DNA of 64,000 nt, taken from the NCBI RefSeq assembly GCF_014493765.1, contig NZ_JACTVJ010000005.1:372001-436000 (forward strand), read 5' to 3'. The notes below the pieces were generated by a model. It did not search any database. It was given only the letters and a program-made list of their open reading frames with translations, and was not told where the DNA came from. How positions within the stretch are numbered: the stretch's first letter is position 1; each line of letters begins with the position of its first letter. This document shows, piece by piece, positions 63,968 to 64,000 of this stretch. The stretch is from Streptomyces polyasparticus (GTDB taxonomy: Bacteria; Actinomycetota; Actinomycetes; Streptomycetales; Streptomycetaceae). The translations under genes and the position numbers were made by a program.

Positions 63968-64000
63968 AGCCCCTTGGCGGCCCGCCCGAATCCATGCTGA

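Overview
The window looks like a chromosomal segment of a Streptomyces or close relative. The evidence is very high GC with strong third-position bias, GTG starts and 4-base ATGA/GTGA gene overlaps. The gene families fit too: LacI-controlled sugar loci without their own ATPase, a CebR-type box, a PucR/xanthine dehydrogenase block, mutAB-meaB, RNHCP proteins, DUF3224 and DUF4436 proteins. I saw no phage, transposase, CRISPR array, rRNA or tRNA. All functions below are assigned by reading motifs and family resemblance; no database search was run.

Left edge (1-5.7 kb): a truncated AraC-type regulator, a MerR-type regulator facing a small membrane protein across a MerR-style promoter, a HAD-like protein, and a MacB/FtsX-type ABC exporter pair (minus strand, ATPase and permease overlapping by ATGA).

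5.7-22.6 kb is the best-supported system: a complete-looking high-mannose N-glycan utilisation locus. The minus-strand operon runs lipoprotein binding protein, two permeases, GH5 beta-mannosidase-like enzyme, Tat-exported GH85 endo-beta-N-acetylglucosaminidase, GH38 alpha-mannosidase. Divergent from it run a giant second GH38 enzyme, an overlapping LacI-type regulator and a ROK sugar kinase. Two matching 14-bp operators sit exactly on the two divergent promoters. No sugar ATPase is encoded, so a shared MsiK-type ATPase is expected elsewhere.

22.6-37.8 kb holds an EamA transporter remnant, an acyl-CoA ligase facing a GAF-LuxR regulator, a LysE exporter, a DinB protein, an AlkZ-like protein, two tandem RNHCP proteins behind a structured leader with a 20-codon ORF, DUF3224 and DUF4436 proteins, the methylmalonyl-CoA mutase operon mutA-mutB-meaB, a scramblase-like protein and a GNAT acetyltransferase.

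37.9-46.6 kb holds a molybdopterin oxidoreductase fused to a reductase and a ferredoxin, a large secreted PA14/sorbosone-dehydrogenase/DUF1080 protein, a GH6 cellulase under a near-perfect CebR box, and an unrecognised small protein.

46.7-52.2 kb is a compact, unusual lipid/polyketide-type locus: a thioester-reductase-like SDR divergent from ACP, KS, a second KS (frameshifted in this sequence) and a crotonyl-CoA carboxylase/reductase-family enzyme.

52.2-64 kb holds a universal stress protein, an Imm49-like protein and a purine-catabolism block (XdhC factor, NCS2 permease, three-subunit xanthine dehydrogenase) facing a PucR regulator across paired GGGAC-N4-GTCCC palindromes. The window ends at a Rex-like operator.

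A recurring oddity is short tandem duplication, often spanning stop codons (ROK, GNAT, GH6, KS1).
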